From Oegoconia quadripuncta (lineage: Eukaryota > Arthropoda > Insecta > Lepidoptera > Autostichidae): DNA of 64,000 nt. Both the position numbers and the translations under genes were made by a program. The stretch lies in NCBI GenBank assembly GCA_949316235.1, contig OX438751.1:1036413-1100412 (forward strand). Reading direction: 5' to 3'. Of this stretch, positions 39,301 through 54,300 are shown one piece after another; positions within the stretch are counted from its first letter, which is position 1; each line of letters opens with the position of its first letter. The notes under the pieces are model-generated. The model did no database searches and was not told the origin of the DNA. It saw nothing but the letters and a program-made list of their open reading frames with translations.

Positions 39301-42300
39301 GTAAGTACGTCATCTTAAATAAATAATAATAATAAATACCTTTGCATATACACACAGCGCCATCTAGTTCCACACTAAGCAACTAGGCTTGTATTATGGA
39401 TACCAGATGGTTGATAAACTACACAATTTTTTTTGTAAATAATGTTTGTAATTGGACATGGAGCGTATTTGTAAAAAAAAAAATTCTTTTATTACTTTTT
39501 TTTTTTCCAAATTCGATGGACGAATGATATTGACAGTGGTAATTTTAATCATATATTAGTCTGTTTTATTACTAATTATCTATATTATATCTAAAGCAAG
39601 CTACCGTTTTGCTAGATTTTTTTGTTATTCTATCAGTGACAGGTAACTCTTTCCGTGTGCAAAAAATCACGGCCTTTAAAATTATAGGAACTGGACTGGA
39701 GTAAAGTAGATAATATACGTTTAATATTTAATGTCAATTGACGTGTAGTTTTAGGTATAAATGGTAAATAGTTGTTAACTTTTGTCGATCGTGATAACAT
39801 TTGACGACCTTAAATTCTGCTGCTTTACCAAATGGTCGCGGGTTCGAATCCCGCTAGGGGCATATGTTTGTATGATGAATACAGACATGTGTTCCCGAGT
39901 TATGGATGTTTTTCATTTATTCATGTATTTATTTACAAAAAAAAAATAACACGAGCCTAGATGCTTACCGTGGACCGAGATGGCGCTGTGTGTTTGTGCA
40001 AAGATATTTATTTATTTGTTAATTTAAGCTCGAAGAACTGATGGCCCGTGGGGCATAAGAGCTCTCGAGTGAAACCATGCATCGGTAAGCGCAGCGTAGG
40101 ACGTCCACACCAGACATTCTTGAATTCCATGGGGGGAGGCCTATGTTCAGCCATTTGGAATATTTTGGAGCAAAACAATCACTTTTTCATCGGATTGGTT
40201 GTAGTAGTTTGGTTGGTGGTAGGGCATTTTAAATGTCCGCCTGGCTAGCTACCACCATCTTATCTAAATCTGCCGCCAAGCTGCAATGTTAATAGCATTG
40301 TTGTGTTCCGGTTGTCAGAGATAAGATAGCCAGTCCCCCAAATGTGTTGGGGTTACCGGGTCAGTACGCTTCCACCTTCGACCTCATCTTCACTTAACAT
40401 CAGGTGTGATTGAGGTCAAGTACGAAACGGTCGTGCATAAAAAAAAAATTGGCACTTATATATGGCTTATGCTGTGATATCTGACCCTCGGTGTACCTTC
40501 CAGGTGATGGAGAGCGAGGAGTTCCTGCTACTGCCCGCGGCGCAGCTGATCGACATCGTGTCGTCGGACGAGCTCAACGTGCGCTCCGAGGAGCAGACCT
40601 TCCAGGCCGTCATGTCCTGGGTCAAGTACAACGTCGCGGAGAGGCGGCAGCATCTCGCACAGGTCGGTGCTGCTGCACTTAATCTTACTACCTAATGACG
40701 ACCTGTTTGGTGTACTGGTTAAAAACTCTGACCACTATACCAAAAGGTCGCGGGTTCGAATCCCGCAATGGGCATATGTTTGTATGATGAATACGGACAC
40801 GTCTACCCTAGTTATGGAAGTTTTCATTTATAATTAGTATTTATTTACAAAAAAAAAAATGTATTTATGTAGGATATCAATCAATCAATCATTTATTTAT
40901 TTGTGATACACAGGTGTACAGGTTGTTATGATACATTAACTTATAAATATGATCTCTGTGATCAGCCAAATTGGCAAACAATTATGGTAGTCATGTTAAA
41001 ATAGTAGTGAAAAATAAACAGCAGAATAAATTATATCCGCTAAACAATAACAGTACCATAGAATCAAATGAATAAATAAACAATTAAATAGCCTCCATTA
41101 TATTATGTATCAATTTCAAATTTTAAATTATGTATTATTTTTATGATAATGGCTGCATGTATGTTAACAACAAAAAATATTAAAAAAAAAAACATTTAAT
41201 TTCAATCTTGCTATAAAAATGTCATAGTTAATTAGATAGTTTGCCATAATGTCAATTTATAATAATATTATCTAAATATGAATGTAGGCATATAATAACA
41301 CTATATTAAATATGAATATCGGCATATAACCATCTGCTATCCACAACACAAGCCTATAGTTGCTTACTGTGGAACTAGATGGCGCTGTGTGTATGTCTAA
41401 GGATATTTATTTATTATTATTTATATTACCTAATACTCGTGGCGCAGTCGCATTCGCTATTCGTTTTCGATGCGGTGAGTTCTTGGATGTTCATCTGTCA
41501 TTTTAATACAAGTGTTTGCGTGCTTTCGTCGGTCCCAGTTGTTTTTAATTGAAGGCAGTCAATAAGCCAGATCGGTGGCCCATACTGCTTAAAAATACTG
41601 ACTGTCAGGTAGCCACTAGGCTGACACAAATTCACCAATCTGCACTGGAGCCGAGTGGTGCATTATGAGTGTAAAATTAGAATAACTGTAAATGCGATTT
41701 TTAAGACAATTGGTTAATAAGAAAACGTGGCTCAATGTAAACAGAATTGGGTTTACGTTTCGGAGGTCGCGGGTTTACATATTTAGTACTCGGTTTGGTT
41801 GGTGGTATATTAAATGACAGCCGGGCTAGCTACAGCTAGTGTTAGGACCGCCTAATTGTGTTCTATTGTTATCATCAGAAATTATTTTAAATTATTTAGC
41901 ACAATAAAGAGTATTTGTATTGTATAAAGCCGTCCCTTTTTAACTGTCCTCAAGCTTAGATCTCTGCTTGGTAACGTTCTAAACGGGCCTAAAACTTCAT
42001 AACGAATGAATGAGGACGGTATCTGCTGGCAAGTTCGTGATACCTATTGTCAAAATCTATTTCGGTGACACAACGCTACGTAAACATGTTCCATACACCT
42101 CACCTTTTTTTTTTTTGACGCGGGGAAACCCCTGACGCGTACCGCTCGCCTGGGGGAGGGCGAGACGGTTATGTGGGACTCCCCTCCCTGAGGGGAGGGA
42201 TACCCACTAAAACCCCGCGGCGACCTTCTTCGGCAGTAGGGAGGACCTGGGAAAGCATAAGCGGCTCCAGGCCCTCCCCGCCCTGCCCCCCCCTCACAAA

Positions 42301-45300
42301 GGGAGGCCCGTTCCCGGAGGGCGGCGCTGTCGAGTCTCACACCGCGATCAGCCGGCGGTATGAGGCGCGACAGGGCCCGCTGCGACGACACCCCCCCGGT
42401 CGCTCCGGGGGGTGTCATCCTCTCCCGGGCCGCGTCCATCTCACCTATGGGGAGAGCCTGGCAATCTGAAAAACAGGTTTGTTTTCCTTGTTCAGATGTC
42501 AGTCTCTCACAAGTGAAATAGTATATTTGGGCCAGAATTTTGTAATAATGCTGTTGTTTAGATATTTTCTTACTGTTTACCTTGTGTGTGAAGCAATAAA
42601 GATTATTATTATACATTTACAAAGGTTTGACAGCAGAAATCAGAAACGAGAAAAGAAAGGGCAGATTTTTTTTTTAATCCACAACGGGTTAGCACTTGAT
42701 CTCAATCACACCTGATGTTAAGTGAAGATAAGGCCGAAGGTGGTAGCGTACTGACCCGGAAACTCCATCTTATTTGGGGGACTGGCTATCTTATCTCTGA
42801 CAGCCGGAACACAACAATGCTATTAACATTGTTGCTTGGCGGCAGATTTAGATAAGATGGTTGTAGCTAGCCAGGCGGACATTTAATATGCCCTACCACC
42901 AACCAAACCGAGTACTAAATATGTACCCCGCTGGGGATCGAACCCGCGACCTCCGAAACGTAAACCCAATGTTGTTTACATTGAGCCACGGAGGCGGTTA
43001 GATCCACGAAAACTGTATTATTCCGATTTTGTATTATCACAATCCTCTGACTCTTGTTTCCAGGTGTTACAGCACGTACGACTGCCCCTCTTAAGCCCCA
43101 AGTTCCTGGTGGGCACCGTCTCCTCGGAGCTGCTCATCAGGTCGGACGACGCCTGCCGCGACCTGCTGGACGAGGCGAAGAACTACCTCCTGCTGCCTCA
43201 GGAGCGTCCGTTGATGCAGGGGCCCAGAACAAGGCCCAGGAAGCCGACGAGACGAGGTGAGGGTTGGAGATCGATAAATAAAAAGATATTTATTCATCCA
43301 CTTAAAAACATTATACTACATAGTCATTAATTATAGTTAAATTTTCTAACTTAGTGGACAATTAGGTTGGAGTCTCAGCGAAATAGCTGTAGTAATCTGA
43401 TTGCAATGTATAGTTTTTTATTTTTTATTAAGTTTAAGTAGGTTCTATCAGTGGAAACCTCTAATTGGCTTTCAGTTTCTTAGTTTAAGTGATAATTTGT
43501 AAAACAGCTGTTGGTTTTCCCAAGAAAATAAAATAAAATAAAAGTAAGTTTTAATATACCGTTCTAAGTTCAAATGCCAAAGTAAGTAAAGTGGGAAAAT
43601 CTATTCGCTGAAGACTGGTAATCTGCATAACCTGTAATAATACACAAGTACTACTTACATTCATTAATTCGCGAGAAAAGTTAATTTGTATTATGCCTAT
43701 TATGTGCAAAGTGTTATTTGCGATGAGGTATTATGTGGGGCGATCCGGGAAGAACAAATAAAAGGATGTGTTCATTGCGAAGCTAGTGTAATAATCAACC
43801 ACGTGTTTACATAGGTAGTCTTATTTATTAATTAATGTAACATACGTCACAGCTACCGAACTTACACACACTAAAACATACGTTGCGCCGACTGGCATTT
43901 AACGTGACCCATTTACATTTCCTTTTGCGAGTTTTAAATTATATTATTTATGTATTTATCACAATACTTCAGCGATATAGGTTGTAACGGTGTCGTTCTT
44001 TTGAGCTGATACTCATTGGTGGGTTTGGGTTATTGGAGTTCAAATTCGAAAGTTTAAACTGACCGACTGACTGATGAACTGATTTCCAGATTTCAACTTT
44101 TTTTTAGGTTTAAGGCCCTTTCGATCCTCTGTACGACCTGTTTCATGCAATAAATAAGTTGGTGTGGTGATTCAAGCTGGGCATAGGCGAGCTGGGAAGG
44201 TCACAAGGTTACGTGCGAGATGCATCATAAAAGTTCAGATGCGGTCAACCATTAACAGAAATGTAAGAAGCATTCGATGAGAGCGGAAGAAGCTAAGTAG
44301 TAGCGTCAGAATCGTCGTGTCTCTGCCTACACCAAAACAGGCGTGAACATTTGTGTAGGATTTTGGGCTAGGTCAATTCAAAACCGCCAAACCGCCATTG
44401 GACCATATATGTATGTATGTGAGATGCATCTGCGAATGCCCGGCAGGCGAGGTGCTGTTCGCGGTGGGCGGCTGGTGCTCCGGCGACGCCATCGCGTCGG
44501 TGGAGCGGTTCGACCCGGTGAGCGCGGAGTGGAAGATGGTCGCGCCCATGTCCAAGCGGCGCTGCGGCGTGGGCGTGGCCGTGCTCCACGACCTGCTGTA
44601 CGCCGTGGGCGGCCACGACGGCCAGAGCTACCTCAACAGCATCGAGCGGTACGACCCGCAGACCAACCAGGTGATGCTTTTTTTCATACATGGATCCCCT
44701 TTCCTTGCACTTATATATTGTAATGTATGTATAAAATGAATACACACTTCATACAAACCACTGATTTCCCTATCATCAGGCTGCATATGCACTATACACA
44801 CACGCGCACACACATTTACACGAACACGCACATACATACACGCACTCATGCATGCACGGACACATACATAACAAATTAGATTTACATTTTCATTTCATTC
44901 TTATTTTATAAGTAATATAATAATAACTTATTTCACCGTCATTCAATAGATGATCCAATATTTCACATTTAGTCATGAAAGAGCGGAGCCTTCTAACACA
45001 GGCATTTCATACTTAAAAAGAGACCCCCGATACCTCATTGAATGTTATATTAAAGGTACTGAAATAAACAATTTTCATTTTCATGTAACTTAGTATCCAA
45101 AGTGAGTTATTGAAGTGGGCGTGCATGGCCAAATCCGAAACTATGGGGAATAGCGGAAAATACTTAAAGGAGTCTCGGGCGCGATTTTGACGAGAACTAA
45201 AACTAAGAAAAAAAAACAATCTTTCTAGCCAGGAATCGACGTGGGTGGGTCACACGTAGTCCCCGACACCTGTCGCCATTTCATCCATCCGTTTTGTCAC

Positions 45301-48300
45301 AGAGTAGGCAGAACATTAACAATTGCTATTAAATGAGAAGAAATACAATTACAAAATAATAATTTACTCTTATATCAATGCTGTTTACAATATTTATGTT
45401 CACATCAGTATGAATCAGATTTAAACCATTTATTTCCACACACCGAAAAAAAAAAAAAACAAAAAACAATAACCACAACACAACGTTCAGGTCCATCCAT
45501 CAAGCACTGTATAGATGAAATGATCATCTTATTACCCGACATTTGTTCGTCTACACTTCGCATGGTAACTACTCAAATACAGTATACAAATTCATTTTAT
45601 TCAGTTACTACATGTGCTAATTACGGTAGTACAACCTATAGCCAAATACCAACGGATCTGATGAATTTATTTGATAGGTATCATTCCACCTTCTCAACAT
45701 TCTCAATGATAGATAGATAAGCATTTATTTACGCCGCTGCGTTCACACAATTACACAATTTTTAAATTACAAAGAAATATACATACAAATAAACGTAAAG
45801 ACTAGAAAATACAAAGAGCGAGTGTGTGCCGCAGTAGGTGATATGTGTAGGATATCTCTATCTGATATACATGCAAATTTTATAAACCAAATAATATTAG
45901 AACAGATAATGAACTAATGTATATTTTTGCATTACAATGCCATATATAAATTAATGAATAGCTATTGATAGTAGTTTACTGTACTACATAAGTGCCTTAT
46001 ATTTTCTATGTTATCGAATAATATTTTTGTAAGTAATTTTAATCTACTGATAAACAGTACTGATGTACTGTTTACTGTGGTGCTAGATGACTAAAAATAT
46101 AATTTTTACAACAACATACAAAGAATTTTGTAGTGGTAGAGCCACGCTGTAAGCTATTAGCTTGCAGCATGAATGGGCCGGGTGGACCGGGGAAGTACCA
46201 CCCTCTCGCAGAAGACCGACGTCTGAGTAGTGGCATTTTGCCACTGCGCTTCGTCCGGTGAGCGAGGGCGCCGGAGGCCCACCTTCCAGTCTCTCTCCAG
46301 AATGGCAGCGGTATTTAAAGAGTTAGTACCCCAGGAGGGTACCAGCACTATTAGTGCTGGAGAATCCCTCATCGCTCAGGCTGCCCTACTTATTCTGGGG
46401 TGGACACCTTCCTCAAAGGCCGGCAACGCATCTGTGACCCTTTTGGTGTTGCGGGTGCCCATGGGCGGCGGTGATTGCTTTCCATCAGGTGACCTGCATG
46501 ATCGTTTGCCGACCTCACATATAAAAAAAAAAAAAATCAAAAACAGAGGTAACTAAAGCCCGTATCGCACAAACCGCTCTCGAGACTGAGATGGCGACAA
46601 GCTGACGCTTGAGAATCTGTTGCATATTAAACAGTATCGAAAAAACAAAAGCCAAAAAAGAAAACTATAATATCGAGACCGAGACGCAATCCCAATCTCA
46701 AGATCGATCCATCAACACGGCTCTATGACTAACTAGGTACTACAATGAGTGTGTGTGTGGGGGACAGTTTCAGTAAACACTGAGTAACATAAATTGCTCA
46801 GCGCTGGTTTTCAGCCTGCCCTCAACATATGTTACAATTATATCTTTGTATTGCGGGCTTGTTACGCAAGTTAGCAAAACCAACGGGCTTGTAGATGTTA
46901 ACACTGTTTTTACAAGAAGTACATAGGCTATTTTCCTTGAGTTAATCAAAATTATGTTGCATTTATCCATTATGTTGCAAAGTTCATGCTTTATCTATCC
47001 CTATCCTATTTAAAATTATGTTTTACATTATTTAAACTGTAGATATGTTTTACATATGCATCTTACTACTAAAAAAGTTGACATCACTTTTAGAACCATT
47101 TTATACAAAAACTTAATTAACATTTTCTCAAACATGCATGGAAATATTGTCATTACTTTCGAAAAAAGAACACGCGAAGTATCTAATTTACGGACAGCGA
47201 AAAATAAATCCATTGCAGGAGCGTTTTTTGAATTTGAACATTACAACGCTCCAGCAATGTTGTATGAAACGGTGTGCTGGGTGTATTATATACACTTTGA
47301 TTGGATCTCTTATATCTTTCTTGGCATACCAAAATCTCTTTGCTTAGTACAAATTCCGTACACGTGGCTGTATGCGTAAAATTCTTCTTGATTTGTTATT
47401 TAAATATTTATTATTTCCCTGCATTCTTTTGAGAAAAGGACTATATATGCCTCGTCGGAAATGGCAATTGCCTATTTCCCGGCCTTTGCCACTTAGTTAT
47501 ACGAACTTGTTCAGGAGTGCCTCTTTTTGTTTAGCCAACAGTTCCTTTTTGACCTGACGCTTTACCGTTAAATGGGACAGATGTCTTGACAATGCATTTC
47601 GAGGATAGCTTACAATTTGCTAGGGTAGATCCCATGCTTCATTATCACTTTCCATCATATAAAACTCTGGTCAAAAGCATTTCCAGTTGTTCATGATTTT
47701 AAAAAAATATTTTTTTTAATTTATATGGCATATAAATGTTTCAGTGGTGCGGCGCGGTGGCCCCGACGTCGTCGTGTCGTACTTCGGTGGGCGTGGCCGT
47801 ACTGGAGGGCGCGCTGTACGCCGTGGGCGGACAGGACGGCGTACAGTGCCTCAACCATGTGGAGCGGTACGACCCCAAGGAGAACCGCTGGACTAAGGTA
47901 ACTGATAAAGATACTATAAAACAGAAGCTTATTAATAAAGCATATTATAAAATATCAGATTATTTAGATGATAAATATTCATGGACATAAACAGCCCGTT
48001 CGCATAACCAGACTATTTCACAATTAATAATGAAATATTATAAAGTAACAATTAATAATTTTGTAATATAAAAATCTTTTTTTTTTTTTAAAAGCAACCT
48101 CTTCTCTTCTCCGGGGAAAATTGCATTTTGAACAAGCCGTAGCTTTAAAAATGTAAAATCTGATTGATCCGTTAAGTGTACCCTGTGTACCTACAAAATG
48201 AAGCATTTTTGATTTGATTTGATTTGATCTGATACTCGAGACTAGACATAATCCAACACGAGGCCCAGTGCGGATTAGTTGATTTATGGCAGATGCCTAT

Positions 48301-51300
48301 ACTACCTATGTCTGAACTTGGTTCAATTTTGAGTACATTGCGGGGTTTGTTATTAACATATTTTTTACTAGAAACAAACCCAGCAGTGTACTCACAATTC
48401 TAAATCGCGTACATAGAACTCCAATTTTATTGGTTATAAAATAAAAAAAGATCTGTTCATATCAAAATTAATTAACAAAAGAACTTATTAGAACTAAAAG
48501 GATATGGATGTAGCCTCAGTCCCCTTCCAACAGAGTAGTTGCTGTCACCAAAGAATGTATTATAAAATAGTATAGCGTTATATCCTCCTGAGCGCTTTCT
48601 TTTTCTTCTTATTTTTAAGGAAGAGAAGAATTAGCAAGAAACTCAGGGGTTGATCTTTTTAAATAAGTCAATACAAATACAATGATTTGTTAAATGAAGT
48701 TAATCACATCTTGTTGCCTCTTTTCTGATCAATCTGGAGATTATAATGCAAATTCTGTACTGTGTAAAGATCAACGAATTGAATTGATATTCCTAATTGA
48801 GTAGGTATTTTATGAAGGCAAAGGCATGCCGGGCTTCTGGGATTATATCTAGGTGCCGCCACTAGTACATTATTGCCACACAAATCGCTATCGATATCAA
48901 TTGGGATAAAGGTCGTTAACTTATGTATGCAAATTCAGTCGAGTATTAGGTATACAACTAGCCCTGCCCCCAGGTGGCAGCCATGACCACGCGCCGACTG
49001 GGCGTAGCCGTAGCGGTGCTGTGCGGGCAGCTCTACGCCGTAGGCGGGTCGGACGGGCAGTCGCCGCTCAACACCGTGGAGCGCTACGACCCTCGCGCCA
49101 ACAAGTGGACGCCCGTAGCGCCCATGTCTACGCGCCGCAAGCACCTGGGCTGCGCTGTCTACGACGGCCAGATATACGCGGTCGGTGGCCGGGACGACTG
49201 CACTGAGCTGTCTTCGGCTGAACGGTAAGGACATTGCCATTGCAGTCGATAATAACCGCCAATCAGAATGCCAATATCGCGAAATGCCAACCGCTCGCAA
49301 ATGGCCAACTTCTCAAAATGCGAATTTCGCGAATTGGGCCACTTCGCGAAATAGCAATCACTCGCGATGCCAACTTCTCGAAATGACAACTTATAATTAT
49401 AATGAAACGCAGGAGCGGTGAATGCTACCACAAATAATAAAAGTAATTATTAGACGACCGATTGGTGTAGTGGATAGTGACCCTGTCAGCGAAGCCTATG
49501 GTTGCGGGTTCGAATCCCGCGACGGGTAAATGTTTGTGTGATGAATATGAACATTTATTCCTGAGTCATGGATGTTTATATAAATATTTATGTATGTTTA
49601 TCCGTTATCTAGTATCCATAGTACAAGCTTTGCTTAGTTTGGGACTAGATGATTGGTGTAAGTGTCCCAAATATTTATTATTATTTATTTATTTAAAAAA
49701 AAAATCTTAGGTCACAGACAACAATGCCTAGCAAATGTGCAGTGTAGTGAAGGAGAATTCGTAATGAAAGCATTTTTCTGCTTGCTTACTCATATCCTCT
49801 AGATTACCAGAAAATTTTATCCCATATGATTCTCTTAACTGAATGTGTGGCTCTGTCGAGTCTAGTCAAAGTCAAAATTGTATCGTAATGAAACCAGTGT
49901 ACGCTGGTCGTACGATGCTACCTGAAAAGTGAAGACAGTGAGACCTTACTTACAGTGTACGAAATATTTATAAAAAAAGTCCGTATATACAATACCGCAA
50001 TATTTTTATTTGTTACTATACAGGGTGTAACGGTTAAGTGTAGTCATATTTTAAGGGCTTGTTCTACCCATCAATACGAACAACTTTTACTATGGGGGCA
50101 ACTTCGAAATCGCGAAAAAAAAATCAGCTGTTTCATACATTGCATCGGGAGGTTATTGAAATTTTCTATGGAACAGCTGATTTTTTTTTCGCGATTTCGA
50201 AGTTGCCCCCATAGTAAAAGTTGTTCGTATTGATGGGTAGAACAAGCCCTTAAAATATGACTACACTTAACCGTTACACGGTGTATAATCAATGCACTAG
50301 AGTCGTATCGTATCAATCTCAAATCTTGATTGAATGACATGTAAACCTATATAACTGTAACTGTAATGTCACTATAGTTGACATTGATCTGTAAATCTAC
50401 GACTACAGATCATACAGGTCATATTGGTGTCGATTCGGATGTACAACGAACTAACTAAATTTAAAGCAGATACATCCTTTTCTAACACTATTAACATGAA
50501 AGGGACGACTATAAATTAAGGCCTGTCAAATTAAGTTAAGAGCTGTCAAAACAAGTCGCTCCATAGTATTTTAATCGTGACGTCGCTAGGTGTACACCTA
50601 ATATTGATAAATAAGTGCTTGTTTTGATCCTTTTACTTAATTTGACAGGACTTAATTATATGTCGTCCTTTTCATGTATTAGTGGTTAGAAAAGGATACA
50701 TATAATTTAAATTTAGTTAGTTCGTTGTACATCCGAATCGACACCATTGACATTAATTAGATCTTACTATTCATATAATGCACATCAGATTATGTAATGT
50801 AGGAGACTATGGGTTAATAATAATATTAAAATGTACACTCTTTGTGATCGCCGTAAATTATTTGACCTGCTGTTTCTGCACGGAGTTGTGAATAATACGA
50901 TAAAATGTTCTCACATCCTAAACCAAATCAATATTAATGTACCTTGCAAATATCCTCGCCAGGCAATTACCCGCACATTTAGTATACCCCGTTGCAGGAC
51001 TAACCTTGCCCTGCACAGTCCCCTTTCCAGAATCTGTTCCACTCACAACGAATACGAATGTTAAACACAATAACGGTAATGATATTTTTCACTGTTCACA
51101 TAAAGTTTTTAAAAATAATATACTTACACACTTCGCTCTCCCGGTATAAATAACTAATGTTGACTGATTATTCATCATTATTCACTTATCTTCTGAATCA
51201 AACGTTGTCTTCTATCATTAATGCTAAGTATATTTGTAATTGGTAGACATATAAGAACTGTACCACAAACCATGTGACATCGAATTATGATATATGTACT

Positions 51301-54300
51301 ACTGTTAATGTACCTAAAGTAAATAAATAAATATTTTAAGAATACATTAGCTACTTATGTAAGTCACTTGTCTCTCAAATAAATAAATAAAATGAATTAT
51401 TGTTATGTGCTATCCATGTGCATATGTGACTGTGGGTCACATTGGCCTGGAAATATTCCACGATAGTGCATAAGCCTCTGTAAATGTTCTAATATAGACC
51501 ACGTGGCTTTGTAAATGAGCCATTGTAGGTTACATTTACCTGTTACCATGACCTGTAAATATCTCACTATAGGTCATAAAACTTTGTCAATGGCCCACTG
51601 TAGGTCACATTGCTCTGTGTCCCTCTTTGGGTGCCTGTAAATGTATATATATTCAGTGAGTTCAGTATCATATATGCATACCTTAATAGTGAGCTTAAAC
51701 TATATATATTTATATTATAAGAAGAGATACAGGAGATATAGGGAGACCCCTGGTGTAGTGCTGCTCTGTGACTTCATCAGCTACGCCATGACGTCAGCGT
51801 TACGCCGTAGTCATCCCAGTGCTACGCGAGGGGAAGATGCGGGGAAGGTGGTCACACCTGTTTGATCTATTGTCAAGAGCGCGCGTGTCAATTGTTGATA
51901 AATTAAATCCCACAAATATTATTTACGAGTTGTCTCATTTCTGGACTCTAACAATATATATACAGGGTGTCCCTGGAAGTATGGATCAAATCGAACAGGG
52001 GCATGGGGAAGGTCATTCCCAAACTTAAGCGGAAAAAAAAAAATAAAAAAAAATAAAAAAAAAAAATAAAAAAAAAAAGAAAAAAAAAATAATTAATTAT
52101 TTTTAATGAAAAAATTAAGCTGATAGCTTTGCTAGATTTCTTTTAAAAAAATTTTTTGTATAAGCACTATTCGATAATATGAAAATGTAAAAAATTGATC
52201 ATAACTTTTGAACCGTCAAAAATGGCACCGACATTCATAGGGTTAAAAAGTTTGGGAATGACCTTCCCCATGCCCCTGGTCGATTTGATCCATACTTCCA
52301 GGGACACCCTGTATATATATCCAAATATCAGCAGATGCAGAGTTAACCAGTTAGATTCCACGCCATTGATAGTTAAGTTCTTCGAGCCAGAAAAACAACT
52401 AGGAATATTTATAGATGGCTACGTGCACTTCCCATTAGGTTTTTATATTGTCTCATGAAACGCTTGGTACGTGGCAGGTACGAGCCGGCGACGGACACGT
52501 GGTCGCCGGTGGTGGCGATGACGTCACGGCGCAGCGGCGTGGGGCTGGCCGTGGTCAACGGGCAGCTGTACGCCGTCGGCGGGTTCGACGGGACCGCCTA
52601 CCTCAAGTCGATAGAGGTGAGGGTAACATAAGGCTGTGTAAGAGAGATCAATGAGTAGGGGTAACAAGGGTTATTGAATTTAAGACTAGCGATCCGCCCC
52701 GACGTCGAACGGGTGCAATTACTCCGTTGCCAGCCGGGCTTGTCTCCAGCACCAGCCGCGTTCGACTCCATCGTTCCTAGTCGGGTTCGGTTCCGTTCCT
52801 CACGTCTCCCAAATAGTTATGTAAATAATTGTGAGACTTATTTCATAAATTGCGAAATGTAAACTAATCTAAAAAAACTAATCAGTAATAAACTAATATT
52901 GTATAAATCGTAAAACACAACCTATTCGACGACCGGTTGGTGTAGTGGATAGTGACCCTGTCAGCGAAACCAACGGTTGCGGGTTCGAATCCCGTGAGGG
53001 GTAAATGTTTGCGTGATGGATGCTTATATAAATATTTATGTATGTTTATCCCTTATATAGTATCCATAGCACAAGCTTTGCTTAGTTTGGGACTAGATGA
53101 TTGGTGTAAGTGTCCGAAATATTTATTTATTTATTATTTCTTATTCATTTACCGGTTTTATCTCATTAACATTAGGTAAATAAAAGAATGAATGAATTAA
53201 TTAAAAAAATAATAAAAGAAACAAGCAGCAGCAAAGATAACCTATAAACTTCTTGTTTTGTTTTAATTCTTAAATATTTAACCGTATATAACAGAAATAG
53301 GTTATGTCGTATATTAATGTTATTTATTCGGTATATAAATTTATTTATATATATTATTTTTTATAAAGTAATTTTCAAATGTTGTGTACACTATTTTCTG
53401 AATTAGAATTATTTTATTTGCTCAAAACATCTGCCCAATCTAATAAACACTACGTCTCCACAAAGTTTTGCTGGTAGAAAACTCTATCGGAGTTATGCTC
53501 GCCTTTGTACATTTTATATACAATGCATATTTCTGTAACCATTTTGTGTACAATAAAGATATTAAGAAATGTTACGTTTGTAGTGAAGTGTACCTAACTG
53601 AATGTTGTGAGTTGTTTTTGAGGTAATAAAATCCAGTCGAAAAAGCTGAATATATGAAAATTTAGGATAATTATATAAAAGAATTAGATTAACAAGATTA
53701 TCATTTAACTTGATATCAATCTCAGGTAGGTAACCCTGACCACATCCCCCCACACGTGCGCAGTGTGTACAGATGTAATTTGTTTATGTAATAGAAGTGG
53801 GTAATTAAAACGAGACGTTTGTATGGAGTGTCCGGAGTGTGATTCCGTTCCCAGCCGTGCGCGGTTCAGTTCCCAGCCGTGCTCGGTTCAGTTCGCGGCC
53901 GGACTCGGTTCAGTTCCCAGCCGTGCTCGGTTCAGTTCGCGGCCGGACTCGGTTCAGTTCCCAGCCGTGCTCGGTTCAGTTCCCAGCCGTGCTCGGTTCA
54001 GTTCGCGGCCGGACTCGGTTCAGTTCCCAGCCGTGCTCGGTTCAGTTCGCGGCCGGACTCGGTTCAGTTCCCAGCCGTGCTCGGTTCAGTTCGCCGCCGG
54101 GCTCGGTTCCGTTCCCAGCCGGGATTGGTTTCGTTCCGTCGTTCCTTGCAGAGCTCGGTTCCAGCTCTAGGAGGGCTCGGATCTATCGTTCCCAGCCCGG
54201 CTCGGCTCCGTTCCCAGCGGTCCCGTTCCCCAGTCGTACGTGCATGTGTACATGTGACCCTGCCTAAGAATCCAAATCCCGCTACGGATGTGTTTGTGTC

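Noticed and set aside
49453..49530. tRNA gene (box A and box B present)
   Set aside because: The same head occurs in several dispersed copies joined to a common non-tRNA body and AT tail, so it is a SINE. The cloverleaf is not complete.
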